Assembly (NCBI RefSeq): GCF_945859685.1
Contig: NC_079147.1
Coordinates: 195,035,174-195,099,173 of the forward strand
Direction: 5' to 3'
Origin: Eupeodes corollae
Taxonomy: Eukaryota > Arthropoda > Insecta > Diptera > Syrphidae
DNA length: 64,000 bases
Below the pieces are notes generated by a model, which searched no databases, was not told the DNA's origin, and saw nothing but the letters and a program-made list of their open reading frames with translations. Positions 1 to 12,900 of this stretch are shown here, one piece after another. The translations under genes were made by a program, and so were the position numbers. Within the stretch, counting starts at the first letter, position 1, and the number at the start of each line of letters is the position of its first letter.

Positions 1-204
1 CCCATCCCTGACAACGTTACTCGCACACAGGAATGGTTGAGAGTTGTTAGTCACTAGGCCCTAGTTCTCAACGGACTGTTGCGCCACCCAATTTATTTTT
101 ATGAGTTAAAATAAAGTAACAGTAAAAGCAACACATTTATTATAAAGATTGTAGCCTCAAGTGTTTTCTTTTCAAGTTCAAAAAGAAAAAGTAAACTTAT
201 TTCA

Positions 205-486
205 CCATTTAAAATACTTAACTCGATCGTTGAAAAACAATTGATTGACGTTTTTCCAAATGCTTATATAGCCCTTAGAATATTTGTAATAATACCTATA
301 GCTGATTGTGAAGCAGAAAGATCTTTCTCAATTCTTAAAAGAATAAAAAATATGTACCGATCTTCGATGTTGGATGCAAGGTTATCATCTTTAACTCGTT
401 TAGCAATCGAATCCGAATTATTAAGATCGATTGAGTTTAATGATTTGATTCAATATTTTGTAAAAATGAAATTGAGAAGAAAAATG
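205..486 (+). pseudogene. hAT transposase C-terminal (dimerisation) fragment
   Basis: Reading the frame of position 241 gives about 90 residues that resemble the C-terminal dimerisation region of hAT transposases. Visible landmarks are FPNAYIALRIF, the AERSFSILKRIKN block (the conserved A/S-ERSFS-x-L-K-x-I-K-N signature) and RLSSLTRLAIE. In hAT elements, including the ZMYM/52-kDa-repressor-like group, this region holds the transposase dimer together and ends near the stop codon. The catalytic part is not in the window, so the copy is either cut by the window edge or truncated. The open frame runs on to 570, but the tail after about residue 80 looks like read-through into AT-rich DNA. The element type is fairly secure; the subfamily is not. 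Confidence 0.6.
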
Positions 487-854
487 TGTTCAATAATTAT
501 TTATAATGTATACTTAACTTACTCATTCAATCTATTAAATTCTAAATACAACATAATTTGTTACTTTTAATTTTTAGAGTTTTAAATAATCACAAAGAAA
601 TGGTCTGATGGTTTTGAGTTCATGGTTTTTGGATTTATTACAAATTGAGTTATGTGGGTTTTACGTTTTTGGTTTACGATTTTTTATTTGCGATTGCAAA
701 ATGAACACATTTAATTTTTCGAAAACGTTAAAAAACGCTTTGGGTTATTGGGTTGGCTCTCTTGGGTTTTTGGACGTTCTGGGTTATGAGGGGTTGGCTT
801 GCTTGGGTTTATATCTTTTTAAGGGGCCTCAAATTTGAAATAGACCCGTGTCTC

Positions 855-1135
855 AATTTTCTTTATTCCGGGCCTGTCTATGCTGGTGCTCCAGAAACAT
901 ACTTAAACCTTTTAAACAGTATTCAACGAAGAGCTTTTAAAATCAATAACATTACTAATTGAATTATGTCACTAAGGATATGTTCTAGTGAATTAGCAGA
1001 GATTCGTTCTTAAGCCGTACTAATTGGATGTGGAATGCCTTAGCACGCTTCATTTTTCCTTATACATTTTATAGAATTCAAAGCCAATACACACTGAAAG
1101 CACTTTTTCCTAATGCTCATGCTGTCTTCTTTATA
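855..1135 (+). pseudogene. LINE reverse transcriptase, C-terminal scrap
   Basis: Two short blocks in different frames match the tail typical of insect non-LTR retrotransposon polyproteins. The first, near 885-950, reads GPVYAGAPETYLNLLNSIQRR, as in the region behind the RT thumb. The second, near 1005-1130, reads SFLSRTNWMWNALARFIFP, the usual 'trTxxWNsLPxxiFP' ending. The order and spacing are right, with a frame change between them, so this is a decayed C-terminus of one LINE copy. No RT core or endonuclease is present. Clade not assigned. Confidence 0.5.
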
Positions 1136-1320
1136 TCAAAGGTACATTTATGGAAGACTCTAAAATATTTTTTTGTATGCATTGGGTGCTCTTGAGAACT
1201 TGAAGTTTTTGACAAAAATTGATGACGTTTGTTACTTTCATTCTTTTTAACTTAATTTTGGCATTAATTCTTTCCCTTTTCTTAATGAACACTTCTAGCC
1301 CTGTGCAATAACTTCTAAAT

Positions 1321-2310
1321 CGTTGGGGAAATGAAAAACTGGAAACTGTTAAGGAATATAAATACCTCGGTGTTTGGATTACTCAAACGCTATCATTCAA
1401 AAAGCATTTACAAGAAAAACTTAAAGAATCCAAACGCGCGATAAACTGTAATTGGAAAACAGTATTCTGCAATCGAAATATAGCTTCAAGTGCAAAATAC
1501 AGAATTTTTGAGGCAGTAGTCAGATCAATTATGTGTTATGCGGCACAAGTTTGGGGTATTCTCGAGTTTGAAGAAGTAGAAAAACTCTTACGTTTTTTCT
1601 TAAAAAGAATATTCAGACTTCCAGAAAATTCACCAACGTACATGTTGCACCTCGAAACTGGTCTACCTCCACTGTATTTGTACACTCTTGATTTACACTT
1701 TTCATATATAATAAAGACCTTGAAACACCCTAACCATCGCCTCACAAATAAAATCGCTTTGCATCTCAAAAACAGAAATGAACAATTTTTTTCGGAATGG
1801 AGAAGACTGAGCCTAGAGCATGATGTTCCACTCCAACTAGAAAATGAAGATTATTTAAGAATAAACCTGCAAACCCTTTTAAGTAAAATTGAAGACTGAG
1901 CTAGAAATGCTTTCATCGAACATTGCCATCAAAGTCAAACAAGAAGCTCGTATAAGCTTTTAAACCACTTCCTGGGAGAAAATAATTACTTTAATGACCA
2001 GAATAGTCTAGATGTTATAAGTACTATCTTTAAAGCGAGAGGCGAACTCCTCAGACTAAATTACGTACCCTACATAAGCGAGCAAAATACGGAATGCACC
2101 TTGTGCAATATGAGAACTCGAGAAGACATATGTCATTTCATTGGCATATGTCCTATTTTAAACTCAATCAGAAGATCAATCTGGAGAAAAAATACTCTTA
2201 ATGAAGATGAAATTCAGGGTATTCTTAATGGCGAAAATTGGACACTTCTTTACTGCTACATAAAAACTGCCTATAAATATCGAAATCAAATCATAAACGA
2301 ATCTTTTTGA
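1321..2310 (+). pseudogene. LINE ORF2 C-terminal third, one nonsense codon
   Basis: A continuous frame of about 330 codons is broken by a single TGA at 1897-1899. The start carries the RT palm/thumb motif KEYKYLGVWI followed by a helical C-terminal region. Near the end is a putative zinc knuckle CTLCNMRTREDICHFIGIC (C-x2-C-x7-H-x4-C), as found after the RT in many APE-type LINEs. The fragment ends with a normal stop at 2308-2310 and is followed by AT-rich sequence with AATAAA near 2513. The RT catalytic core (YADD) is missing, so this is a 5'-truncated copy, as expected of LINEs, and not very old, because only one inactivating change is visible. It lies outside the dsf gene, beyond its 3' end. 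Clade uncertain. Confidence 0.65.
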
Positions 2311-3438
2311 TTCTGCTTTTAATTTTATAATCAAAAAATTCATTTTTATATTTATTGTATTAGTTTATTTATTTGTTATTAATGTAAACTTTGCGTTAAA
2401 TTAACTCTTACTTTGTATTAAGAAATATTATTGCTCTCTTTTCGGCTGACGGCACATGCCAATGCTCTTTTGTGATAACTACCAAACTATGTAATTACTT
2501 CTTATAAATGTAAATAAAAATCACACTTACTACTACTCGTTGATGTTGTTTTTCAATTTAGTGTAAAGAAACTTAAAAATCCTTGCTTACCTTATGTACC
2601 TTCAAAATTCCAACCTTTGAGCTACTGACCTTCAAATATTTTTTTTATGTAAAAAACAGCAAAATATTCAATTTTTACTAATAATTTAATTTTTATTATT
2701 ATTTATTGGTTTCTTATGTTTACAACTTTTCATTCTCTTTTTATACAATATTTTTCTTTTCAATCTATTTCTACAAAAAATCACTTAAAAATTAATTTTT
2801 TAATAAATATTCTTTGGTTTTTTTTTCTTGGCTTTATATTAAATTATAATATATTTCTTTTAATTTAATATTAACATTTAGCATTATTTTTAACAATACA
2901 TATTATTTTTTCTTTGATTATAGCTTTGTTTTTCTTTTTTTTTTCTTTTTCAAATTATATTTTGAATGTTTATTTTAATTCTCAAGCCTTGCTTGCTTTA
3001 AAAAAGATTGTAAAAAAAAGCGAAATAAATATTAGAAGTTAGAAAAAAAGTCAAATCCAATTTGCTTCTCCCCGAAGCAAAGTTATTTTTCCATCTTCTC
3101 ATCAAAAAAATCGACATAAGAAAACACACACAGGTGAATCATTGAATAAGGGCGAGGTAATACAAAAAACACCCTCAATGTTGGAAAATTATTTTTTCCC
3201 GTTAGATATAATCAAAAGAAAACATAACATGGCGGTTGATTGGAATGAACAAACGATATACAAAAAAAGGAAGGAAGTTATATAGAAACAAAACACTGGA
3301 GAACATCAGTTCTGCGGAATTAAAGAACAACATTGATGGCAAAGAGTCGTCCTCGTTGGTTTCTCTTCCCAAGTTACCTCCGTCACCTCTGTGAACTCCG
3401 TCAGTTATTCGCCAACGACGACGTCACGCGATAACAAC
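2311..3438. other. AT-rich spacer and dsf 3' UTR
   Basis: No coding signal is visible. The stretch 2630-2990 is extremely T-rich. The part next to 3438 should be the 3' UTR of the minus-strand dsf gene; its length is not fixed by the sequence. Confidence 0.5.
2969..2974 (-). terminator. candidate dsf polyadenylation signal
   Basis: TTTATT on the plus strand reads AATAAA on the minus strand and is the first such hexamer I noticed downstream of the dsf stop at 3439-3441. Use of this site would give a 3' UTR of roughly 0.5 kb. AATAAA is common in such AT-rich DNA, so this is only a candidate. Confidence 0.3.
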
Positions 3439-3924
3439 TCAAACCTTCTCCATGGCGTATTGTTCCATAGAATACATGTCACGCAGGAGTCTTGCAATTG
3501 GTACATTGCCAATGGTTTCCTTAAAAAATAAGGCTTCAATGGTCGAGGCGCGTATTGTCCTGAGCGAGGGAAGCAGCAAGAGCAGTCTGCCAAAGCGAGT
3601 CGCCTGGCGAGGATAACGAATCCGAACATGATCGGAAAGTATACACTGAGCTTGGTCCTGGAGCATCTCCACTGGCTGGACGTCACACAGACCGGGAGTT
3701 TCAGGTGCGAAAAGGGAAATCGCCTTCATGCAGCCAACTTCACTGCCATCGGGGGAGATTTGGCGAAATCGTGTGAGAATCTCCTGAATTGTCTTCATCT
3801 CGGTTGTGGTGGCTTCGTCTTGAAGAACTCTCTCCTTGATCATTGGGGAATCGAGAATCGGAGCCAGGTCTAGAGGGATACTCCACTGCGCAAGGTTCAG
3901 CAGAAATAGTTCCTTCCAGGATTC
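3439..3924 (-). CDS. dsf: dsf exon 5, rest of ligand-binding domain and stop
   Basis: Acceptor TTTTAG is followed by GAATCCTGGAAGG (Glu-Ser-Trp-Lys). The exon gives 161 codons and the TGA at 3439-3441. It contains ESWKELFLLNLAQWSIPLDL, the conserved EVGCMKAISLFAPETPGLCD block (helices 7-9), QATRFGRLLLLLPSLRTIRA (helix 10) and a final helix IARLLRDMYSMEQYAMEKV. The translation is very close to what I recall for fly dsf. Confidence 0.94.
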   Translation of the reverse strand, partial: ESWKELFLLNLAQWSIPLDLAPILDSPMIKERVLQDEATTTEMKTIQEILTRFRQISPDGSEVGCMKAISLFAPETPGLCDVQPVEMLQDQAQCILSDHVRIRYPRQATRFGRLLLLLPSLRTIRASTIEALFFKETIGNVPIARLLRDMYSMEQYAMEKV

Positions 3925-6900
3925 CTAAAAGAAGAAAAAGTTTGTAAAGACCCAATGAAATACCATCTAAATCAATGCAAACTCACCTGAAGAAGCAAAT
4001 GTTGATCGTTCTTGGTCAGCGTTTGGAAGGGCATGAGGCACTTGACCCATCGCACAGCCATAAACAGTAATCGGGCAGTTGTTTCTTGGAGCATTTCCCA
4101 CGACAACAACCTCGAATCCATTCCTATCAATGTCTGAGGAAGCGGTGGGAAGAGTATCGAATTGTGCATCTGGTATTGGATGATTTCTTGACACTTATCG
4201 GGGCTCAATAACAATTCCAAGAAGCCATTTTGTCGGCTCGGCAGCCCACCATTGGAATGATTGTTGTTGTTGGGAGAAGTGCTATTGTTGTTGTTGTTGT
4301 TATTGTTGGGAGGCAAAAGCTCCTTAATGGGAGCACAGGGCAGAGTTGGGGTTGACGATGGGGAGGACTCTACATTGAGCTTTGGACTCTCCGAACCTTC
4401 GGATTCGGGTCCGCCTACACTCGATATACTTTGAATGGAACTCGAAGGTGATGGCGAGAGATTGTGAAGGTGATGATGATGGGGCTTGTAGAAATCTCCC
4501 TGACTTCCACCGCCACTGCTGGGAGGCGATGTGGTTAGGTCGAAACTGTGCGATGGCAGTCGGTCGGCGCCAGCGGCGGACATTTTCGACACCTCCATGA
4601 GATTATGGTGCATTTGGGGAAGCAGATGTGGTGGAAAGGGCATTGTCGGTGGAGGTGGAGGTGGTCCACCTATGCCAGAGGCTCCGTGCAGATGTGACGG
4701 CGGTGGTGGATGGAAACCCCCCGCATGGGCCGAGATGTGCGAAGTGTAGTTGAACGAAGCCGAAACATTTGTCACCAGAGAAACCGGAAGATGCGGATTA
4801 GGGTGGCCCAATCCATTAGCATGATGGTGATGATGATGGTGGTGGTGAAGCTGGGGATGGAGTTTTGGCTTCCGGGGACCGCGTTCATGTTGAACAGCTG
4901 AAAATATACAAGCAAGAGAGAAAATCAAGAATAAGATAAGAAGATTGTCAGAATTTATTTGCGTTTGTCCTTAAAATCGGATTAGCGCAATTATATGCTT
5001 GAGTGGATGACACCAACATCATAGACGCCAGCGCCACCGCTACCGCTACAGCCACCAACCCCCTTAGAGTGTATATGTCAAACAAAAAAGTCCTAAAGAC
5101 ATTTTGATTTTATTTGCATAGAAACATCAAAGTTTTTGAACATTATACACATCTTAAGGTATAGCTACGTGCCTTTTCTTCTTTTGTAAGCTTTTCTCTC
5201 ATACGTGTGTGTGTCTGGGTGTGTGTGTATATGTATGGAGAAATTATAAAGTTCCAAGAAAATTCCACCCTCAAAATTGTGAATGCAAAGTAGAAGCAAA
5301 GAAACCCCATCTTCTTATGTTGATTTGGGGATTGGGGTGAGGCACTTCGCCTTCTTAGCAAAATTCTGATTTGTTCAGGACAAAGATGGAGTTTGTCGTA
5401 TGTCGTGGAAAATAGGGGCTTGGCAACTTTTGTTTGCTGCTATGTGTGTTATGGGGGGGTTGGTATGATTTTCCTCCTTTTTTTTTTTTTTTTTTTTTTT
5501 TTTGTTTTTTAAGGGATTGGCGTCTTAATGACGTTGTGGGTTGAGTTTTGAGCTGAGTGTGTGTACCTATGATGAGTGAAAAGTACTTAGTCAGTGGAAA
5601 ATTGTTTTTCTTTTTTCTTTGTTCAAATTTCTTTTGCAATAGTTGAGTTACTTGTTTTCAATTTTTTGTTTTTGAGCGAGAGGATATATTTTTAAAAGTT
5701 TGATCTTTTTAAATGAATTTCTTGTATAGCTAAGGCAAAAAGGGTTGAACAAGATTGTGATGCAATAAGAACCTGATTTTGTGTGCATATATATGGTAGT
5801 ATCTATGTATATTGAAAAACTTTTTAATTTCTAAATGGATATGGCCCTATAACCAAAATGTAGGGATTAACAGGGTTTTGAGGTTTTGTTTTTATTTTGT
5901 ATGGTTTAGTTTAATTGAATTTTCGAGTTTTTTTTAGGTATATAAAAGTTTTATGGCTTGAGGCTTTTGGAATTCGTTAAAAAAATAACTACTTAATACG
6001 AAGTTTTAAATTTGAGTTTAAATTAATAAGGAGATTGCAATTTTTGATTGTGAGAAGGATGAAAGTCAGAAACGGAATTTATTTATCAAATTGGGAAAGC
6101 TTGGGATATTGTTAGATAAGAAAATATTTGTTCGTTCTTATCTAAGTTAAATAACTTTTATAGCAGCGATAATAGTACAAACTATTAAATTTTAACTTTT
6201 CCAAGCAGAAACTAAGGTAACAAAAATTGAGAGTATGACTTAATATTTCATCAAAAATAAAACGATTACAATTAAATAAATCTCGTTATCAAAATTTGAT
6301 ACTTTTCACAAGATTAGGATCCAAAAAATGCAAACAAACTTTGAAAACACATATTCTTTTGAGACTTGAAGGACATTTTAAAATTGTAAATTAAAACTTA
6401 AATCGATCGATGTTTCAATTCAAAAATAATTGATTTAAATCAATTTATAACGAACTTTTAGTAATTTTTTTTAAGTTTTTATTTTTTTGTTATAATGTTG
6501 ATAACAATATTTCTTATAAGAAAAAAATTAATTTGAAGCCAATATCTAAAATTTTTGAAAAGATAATTGAGTGGAAAATAAATTTTAACTAACTCAAAAT
6601 TTTACCAAATTTCAAAAATGTTATTCTTCGATGCAGAAAATATTTTAGGGATAAAATCATTTTTTGTTCGTAAAATTTTTTGAGCGTCCTTTCTGCATCT
6701 TATTTGAATTAGATATCTCTACCGGTTCTTAAGCTATGGACAACGATAAAACCTTCGCGAACATTCAGACGTACGGTCGCATGAATGTACATACACAAGC
6801 ACTAACAGACATCTCTCAAAAAATCTTTTTATTTCGACTCTAAGGGCCTTGAAACGTCGAGAAATATCAAAAATTTCAATTCGACAAATCGGACCGATTA

Positions 6901-9900
6901 CAATAACTTCCTATGAGAAGTTAAAAATACAAATACAGAGGAAGGTTAAGCTAAAAAAATATGAAAATATTCGAAATCAAACAGCTGATTTAAACTGACT
7001 CGTTTTTCTGGCTTTACCGATTAGACATTTGGAAATGGATTGATTCATAATTGTTGCAAACAAATTTTAATACTCATGTAGGTTTTTAAGAATTACAAAT
7101 TTAATTTTCTATAAGTATGCATTGCATATAATCGTTTTTGGCAGTCAATATAAAAGGTCTTCCAATAAAAAGTTTTATTTGGAACGAAAAAACCATTTTT
7201 TTTAAAGAGGAATCAAGAAAAAACGACATGGTTTGAGGTGCACGTAACTTCCAATCACAATGTTAGAAACTGGATCAAACAGTGACAATAAAAACATCAC
7301 TCTTGCATTTGCAAAGGCCCAATTCCCCAAATTCAAAAAATCGTATTATTAATGTTGATTTTCTCAAAAAAATGGGTCGATGGCCATTTTGATATTAAAT
7401 TAAAAGCTTTAAGAACTAATAGTGCATTTAAATAATGCGAGAAAAGGACTCTACTTTTGAATGAGGGATAGGAAGCTGGAAATTTGTTTATACCTTCCGT
7501 TTGGTGTCCTAAATATTGTGCAAGAGTTTTTATGAAATCATTGTGACCACGTCTTAAATAATTATGGAAAGCCAAGAGACGCTAAAACTGCTTTAAAATT
7601 GCTGTCTATATAATATATTCTTAAATGCTCAACCTTTTCATAGATGGAGGGCAAAAAGAGTACAACACTCAAGAATGTTTTAAATAAATTTTTTGATAAA
7701 AGAATTAAAGCTTATGAAAATAAAATATTTTTACTTTGAAATGTCTAAGCTTTTAACTTGTTATCTAAGGTTGATTTTTTATCTCACGCGTTTGGTGTTT
7801 TGTTTCACTGTCAAACATCTTCAGTTTGGTCTATAATTTGAACATGAGTTGTCTTACAAACGAACAACGCTTTCAAGTTATTGAATTTTATTATCAAAAT
7901 GCGTGCTCTGTTAAGAAAGTTCATCAATTGTTTAATTGTGTTCAGCGACGAACCTCATTTTTGGCTCAATTGTACGTAAATAAGCAGAATTGTCGATTTT
8001 TAAGTGAATATCAGCCAGATGCATGACATGTGGTTTCACCAAGACGATCCTATAGCTTTTGAAAAAATCACCCTATATTATTTAAATAGTTCTCAGCATA
8101 TTAACTGTTTCTGTTTTCAGAAACAAGAACGAATAATACATGATTTAGAACCTCAAAAACTTACACCTTGTTCCAAAATGAATTTCCGGCTACATGTCCA
8201 TTGCAACCCTTTTTTTTACAACAATAGAGTGAATATATTTTATTTAAGCTAGTGATACCATTTTGTAAATAGCTCAAGAAAACCATTTTAGCACCTATAG
8301 AATCGAAAATAATTACGATGAAATTGTTTTTCAATAGTCTATAGCTTAAAATGTGGGTAGGATATTTCATGAGACTTATTATAGAATGTTTAGAAGACCA
8401 AAGAAAGGTTTCAAACATATCTCCTACTATAAGTATATCTCATTCCGAGGTGCAAATCTTGTTTTACGTAACTATAAGTCTTTATACCTATATATAAAAT
8501 ACTGTGTAATGGCAATTGTGGCATGTCCAGTTCCTGTTATTGCGTCAATACTTCGTGCGTCAGAACAAATATTGTCTGTTGGTCAGTTTCACTTTTTTTG
8601 ACGAACGGGGCAAAAATATCACATTTTGTGTAGTTAATTGAGTAAATTGTAACAACTTCAATGCCTTGTATAGTACCGTTTTTAGTATTTTCATAGTTTT
8701 TTCTAAACAAATTTTTAGAGTTGACAACTTTAAAAGTGACAGTTTCCCAAAAAGATGTTTATTTAAAATGAAAAACTCTATGTATTTCCAAAACCTGGCA
8801 TTTTGTCACAATTTTAAACCAAAATTCCGTGAAAGTGCACTCATTTATTCAATAATTCTAAGTGTTAAGCTCAGATTTATTAAAAACGTGTTATTTTATA
8901 CATTTTTCAGAACTTCAAAAGTGAAGATCTTTTCAAGACTACATATACTATTCCACTGTTTCATTTAATTCAAAACTCAAATATTTATATTTGAGAATTA
9001 TGGAAACGAAAATCGGAAAACAATCATTTTCAATTTTATATAATACCACTGGTCAACAAAATTTTAACTTTATTTTGCCACACGGACTTTTTTGACATAT
9101 TTTGCTTTGGGTTCCATTTGCCCTAGTACCGCTTTTCCATATTCAAAATGTGTTGATGGAACCTCTCACCGTGCTCGTCGCTGACAGGCACTAAATTGTC
9201 AGGAAAAAAATCCAAGTGGTTGTCTAAAAAGTGGATCTTAAGTGACATTATGCAACCCAAAGCTTCATATATCATTAACAGCTCGCTAACCAACTCCCTA
9301 AAGCTGTCACTCTTGTGGTTACCCAACAAATTTGCAACAACATTTTTAAAAGTTTTTAGACGAGATCCTAATAGTTCTAATTGTTTTTTTGGACAAATTT
9401 AGATTCCGAACTAAATCATTTAAGTCTCCTTGAATTATGAAATGTGGCACGTTTGCGATTCCTTTAAACTGAAAGTCATCGTTCTCGTCAACTCATTTAC
9501 CTAAAATGGACGGGTGTGAATGGTCATTCTCAACAGACGTAGTTGCAACTGGTAATAGTTCTAGTAATTTTGTTTCAATTAGAGACTGGTCTTATAGCCG
9601 AAGATAAGTTAGGTTAAATAACAGTATTTTTTTCTTGTATTTTATAACGTTTATGTCAGTGAGACAAAAATAGCAATCCGAAACGTGATCTTGCTGTTCG
9701 GTCCATATCATGGGTACTCCAAACGGCATAGGTCTTGCGCCTTTCTTCCAAACGGTTTAATTTTTGACACACGTTATGCAACAGACATAAGGAGCCCAGG
9801 ATTTGTCTTGATGGTAAACAGAAAACCAAAACATTGGTGATAAGAATCCAACACAAGATTCGTAAAGTTTCGTCTTTGTTTTTTAAATGTCATGTTATAA

Positions 9901-12900
9901 CTTGTTAAAAACGAAAATATTCAGCCCGTTTTTTTCAAAAGCTTAAAGATGTGGAATCAAAATTTCTTGATTCAAAACATTTTCAAACATTTAGAAACAT
10001 ATACTATAAGAGACTTCCAATTTGGCTGCCATTCAAAATATTGATATATTTATGTTATGAAAGAAACTTTTTCAAAAATGAAGTCTCCAATATGTGTGAA
10101 ATATTTTCGTTCTGATCAAGTTTGCAAAGCGACAAGATTTGATTTATGTCAGATCTATCAGGTCTATAATTGTATTCTAAGACTTCAATTCATACTTTGA
10201 CAATCATTTCACGAACTGAGAGCTCATTCCTAAAATAGTTTTTCTCCCCCAGATTAAAATATAGTTGTCGCTCAATACTTTTAGACGATAATTTGAGAAT
10301 GGTGCAATAATAGTGTGTTATTTATCTTCGAAAAATTACGTTTTTGATTCTTTCTGTACCAGTTTTTGATAAGGCTTTACCCCAAAAACAAATCTAAAGG
10401 ACACGCCTTTATGTGATCTTTGTTATGTAATCCGCATTTGCTTTCAGGTCTTTCAAAAATATTTGTGAATGGTATAATTTGGGGTGTCCCTTGTCGATCT
10501 AAAAATTGTTTTCAAAATAATCCTCTAAATACTTTCCAGTTCTTCCAATTTAATAAACTTTAAATTTTAAAAATGTTTTTTATAGCCAATTCTGCAGCTT
10601 ACGTTTTTTCTTTTGCACGTTTGAGTTGAAGGTTAATAAATAACCAATGTAATAGAATTCGGCAACTGCTTCGGCGTTTAATCGCTGATCCTAACTCCCC
10701 CTGTCATGTGAATTTCGTCATCATATTCAAACATGGAGAAAAGCAAAGGCCTTTATACACAACCTTGAAAAACTCTTGTTAGGTATTTAAAGTTTCTTGA
10801 TTTTTTTTTTGCGATAGGAATATCTGTACAAGTGCTTTCAAGCATCTTCTCGTAGAACCTTATGATTTGGGTCAATAAACAACTCAATTTCCCTCTTGAC
10901 CGTATCGAATGCAGCTTTCAAATCAAAGAAAAAAATCAAAGAGACCTTTTTTCGTGCCGATAAAACATCCGGTTGAAGTAACTAAACAAAAGTTTTAAAA
11001 TTATACACCTCATATAAAATACAGTTTTGTTAGGATTTTTGGAAAGACTTATAAATTTGCATGAAATTAACATGGATAAGTGTTCAAATGGTCTTGTAAT
11101 TTAGTTTAAATTCGTTTGGTTTAAAGTTGTCAAAATTGAATAATTCATTTAATAAACATATCGCACGTTGAAAACACAAGTGTCACTATACAAAAAGCCC
11201 TAATTAAAGATCTGGACTCACTTCAATTGTCTATAGCTTTAAGAAAAAATATTATTAAATATCATTACTTTGACAAAATATAGTATTACTATCTTTTTAT
11301 AACATGTCATTTTAAGATTACAAAAAAATAAGGGTTTAAAGAAAAAAATGGATTTTTGAAAAAGTTTGGTGTAGTGCCACTTTTGATTTTCAGCGTGCAA
11401 TATTTACCTAACAATTACGATTCGTTCTTCAAGCGTTCCAAAACTGTCGGCATTTTAAACAGTGCTCTACTAAATGCTCTTCACTTCTCTTTACAAAAAT
11501 AGCTTCTTGTTCTTTTTTTTCTTTGCCCAACACTCCAACCGAACCAACCTATATTTTAAACTAAAGCTCCTTCATCGTCGTCGTTTACCTACTTAAAGCG
11601 GCTTTTATTCTTAAGCCTCCTCTTTACACACCATTCAGTCTGTCATTAGAAGATGTTCCCACTGTGACTCTATTTCTTTATAGCCTTTATCATCACATCA
11701 CCCCTCGAAATATTCCAAGCAAAGTTATAAACCTCCAAACCGAAACCAACTCAATCCAAAGAAACGCATCACAAAAACCTATTACATCATTTTTTTTGTT
11801 GGTTATAATGGGGGGCGGCGAAAAGTCCTTGGTAAGCTTCTTTCTGTTCAGAACCGGAAAACGGAAAAAGATCACGCGGAGTAAATTCCATAAGACACAC
11901 ATAATTTTTAACTCAGTTTCAGTTTCATTTTCAGTAACTGTTGTTTGTTCTTTATGGATTCTTTGATGTGAAGTAATTTTTCATGGCATTTTGCCACTCT
12001 TCTGCTTTACCTAAGGATCACAATTTGTCTCACCAACAAAACCATATGATGGGAGGGTGGGTTCTAACTTAGACAGAGGGTGATGGCTTGAAATTGAAAT
12101 ACATCCCGACAAAAAGACAAAACAATAAAAAGTAAAAAAACATTGAAATAAAATGTGTTCACTTCGGAAATATTTCCCACGCGGAAGAAAGAAGAAGATT
12201 TAGGTGAAGTGATACAATTTACAATAATTTCACTTCACATCATCCCATCCCCCGCTTGTTTTCATTTCATTTTTCCATCATTTCCACTTGAATGTCTTAT
12301 TTGCCGTTAAATTATGTCTCACTGCTGCCACTGCCACTTTTAAATTCCACGCAAGTGACACGCAATGTTTCCTTGTTTGTTCAGCGACTTTACTCTTGTT
12401 TGATGATATTTTTCACGACAATAAATAAATACCGTATTTTTTTTTTTTAAATATTTTACATCTGAATGTAATGGCGCGAAGAATTGAAATTACTTTGCAT
12501 TTGAAGTTAGCGTGCAAATGGGAGGCGAGGCGGAAGCGATATCACATAATCGTCATCAGGTGAATTCTGATGGTGATGTTGATGATGATGACGCAATGAT
12601 GATCAAGTTCAAATGGATGATGATGGGAACTTCGATATGGATGGTTGCATCCGTAATAATGATGTGAAGATACGCGACCCTCGGAATTTTTGATATTCAC
12701 CCAAGAGGGTAGTTTTTATAGATTTATTTGCTTATTTTCATTTTTTTGTGTAGACTAATTCGCTGTTTTATTTTGTGTATTGAAAATTGATTTCCTCTGT
12801 TACTGTAACGAACATCCATATACGTAATTATTAGGGGTTGCTTTGATAAGGGATGCATCCTGAGTGAGAGTGAACAAATTAGTTCAGAAGAGGGAGATTC

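Noticed and set aside
4898..4928. Open frame extends dsf exon 4 to an ATG at 4928
   Set aside because: The added residues are intron: an ATTTTCAG acceptor lies at 4898 and the phase and sequence fit exon 3 exactly (Asp84, Ala85).
5183..5236. TG-rich region near 5200 as a functional element
   Set aside because: Simple (TG)n microsatellite; no further structure.
7333..7575. 80-codon minus-strand frame (YLRRGHNDFIKTLAQYLGHQ)
   Set aside because: Not recognised; neighbouring frames give no support and composition is not distinctive.
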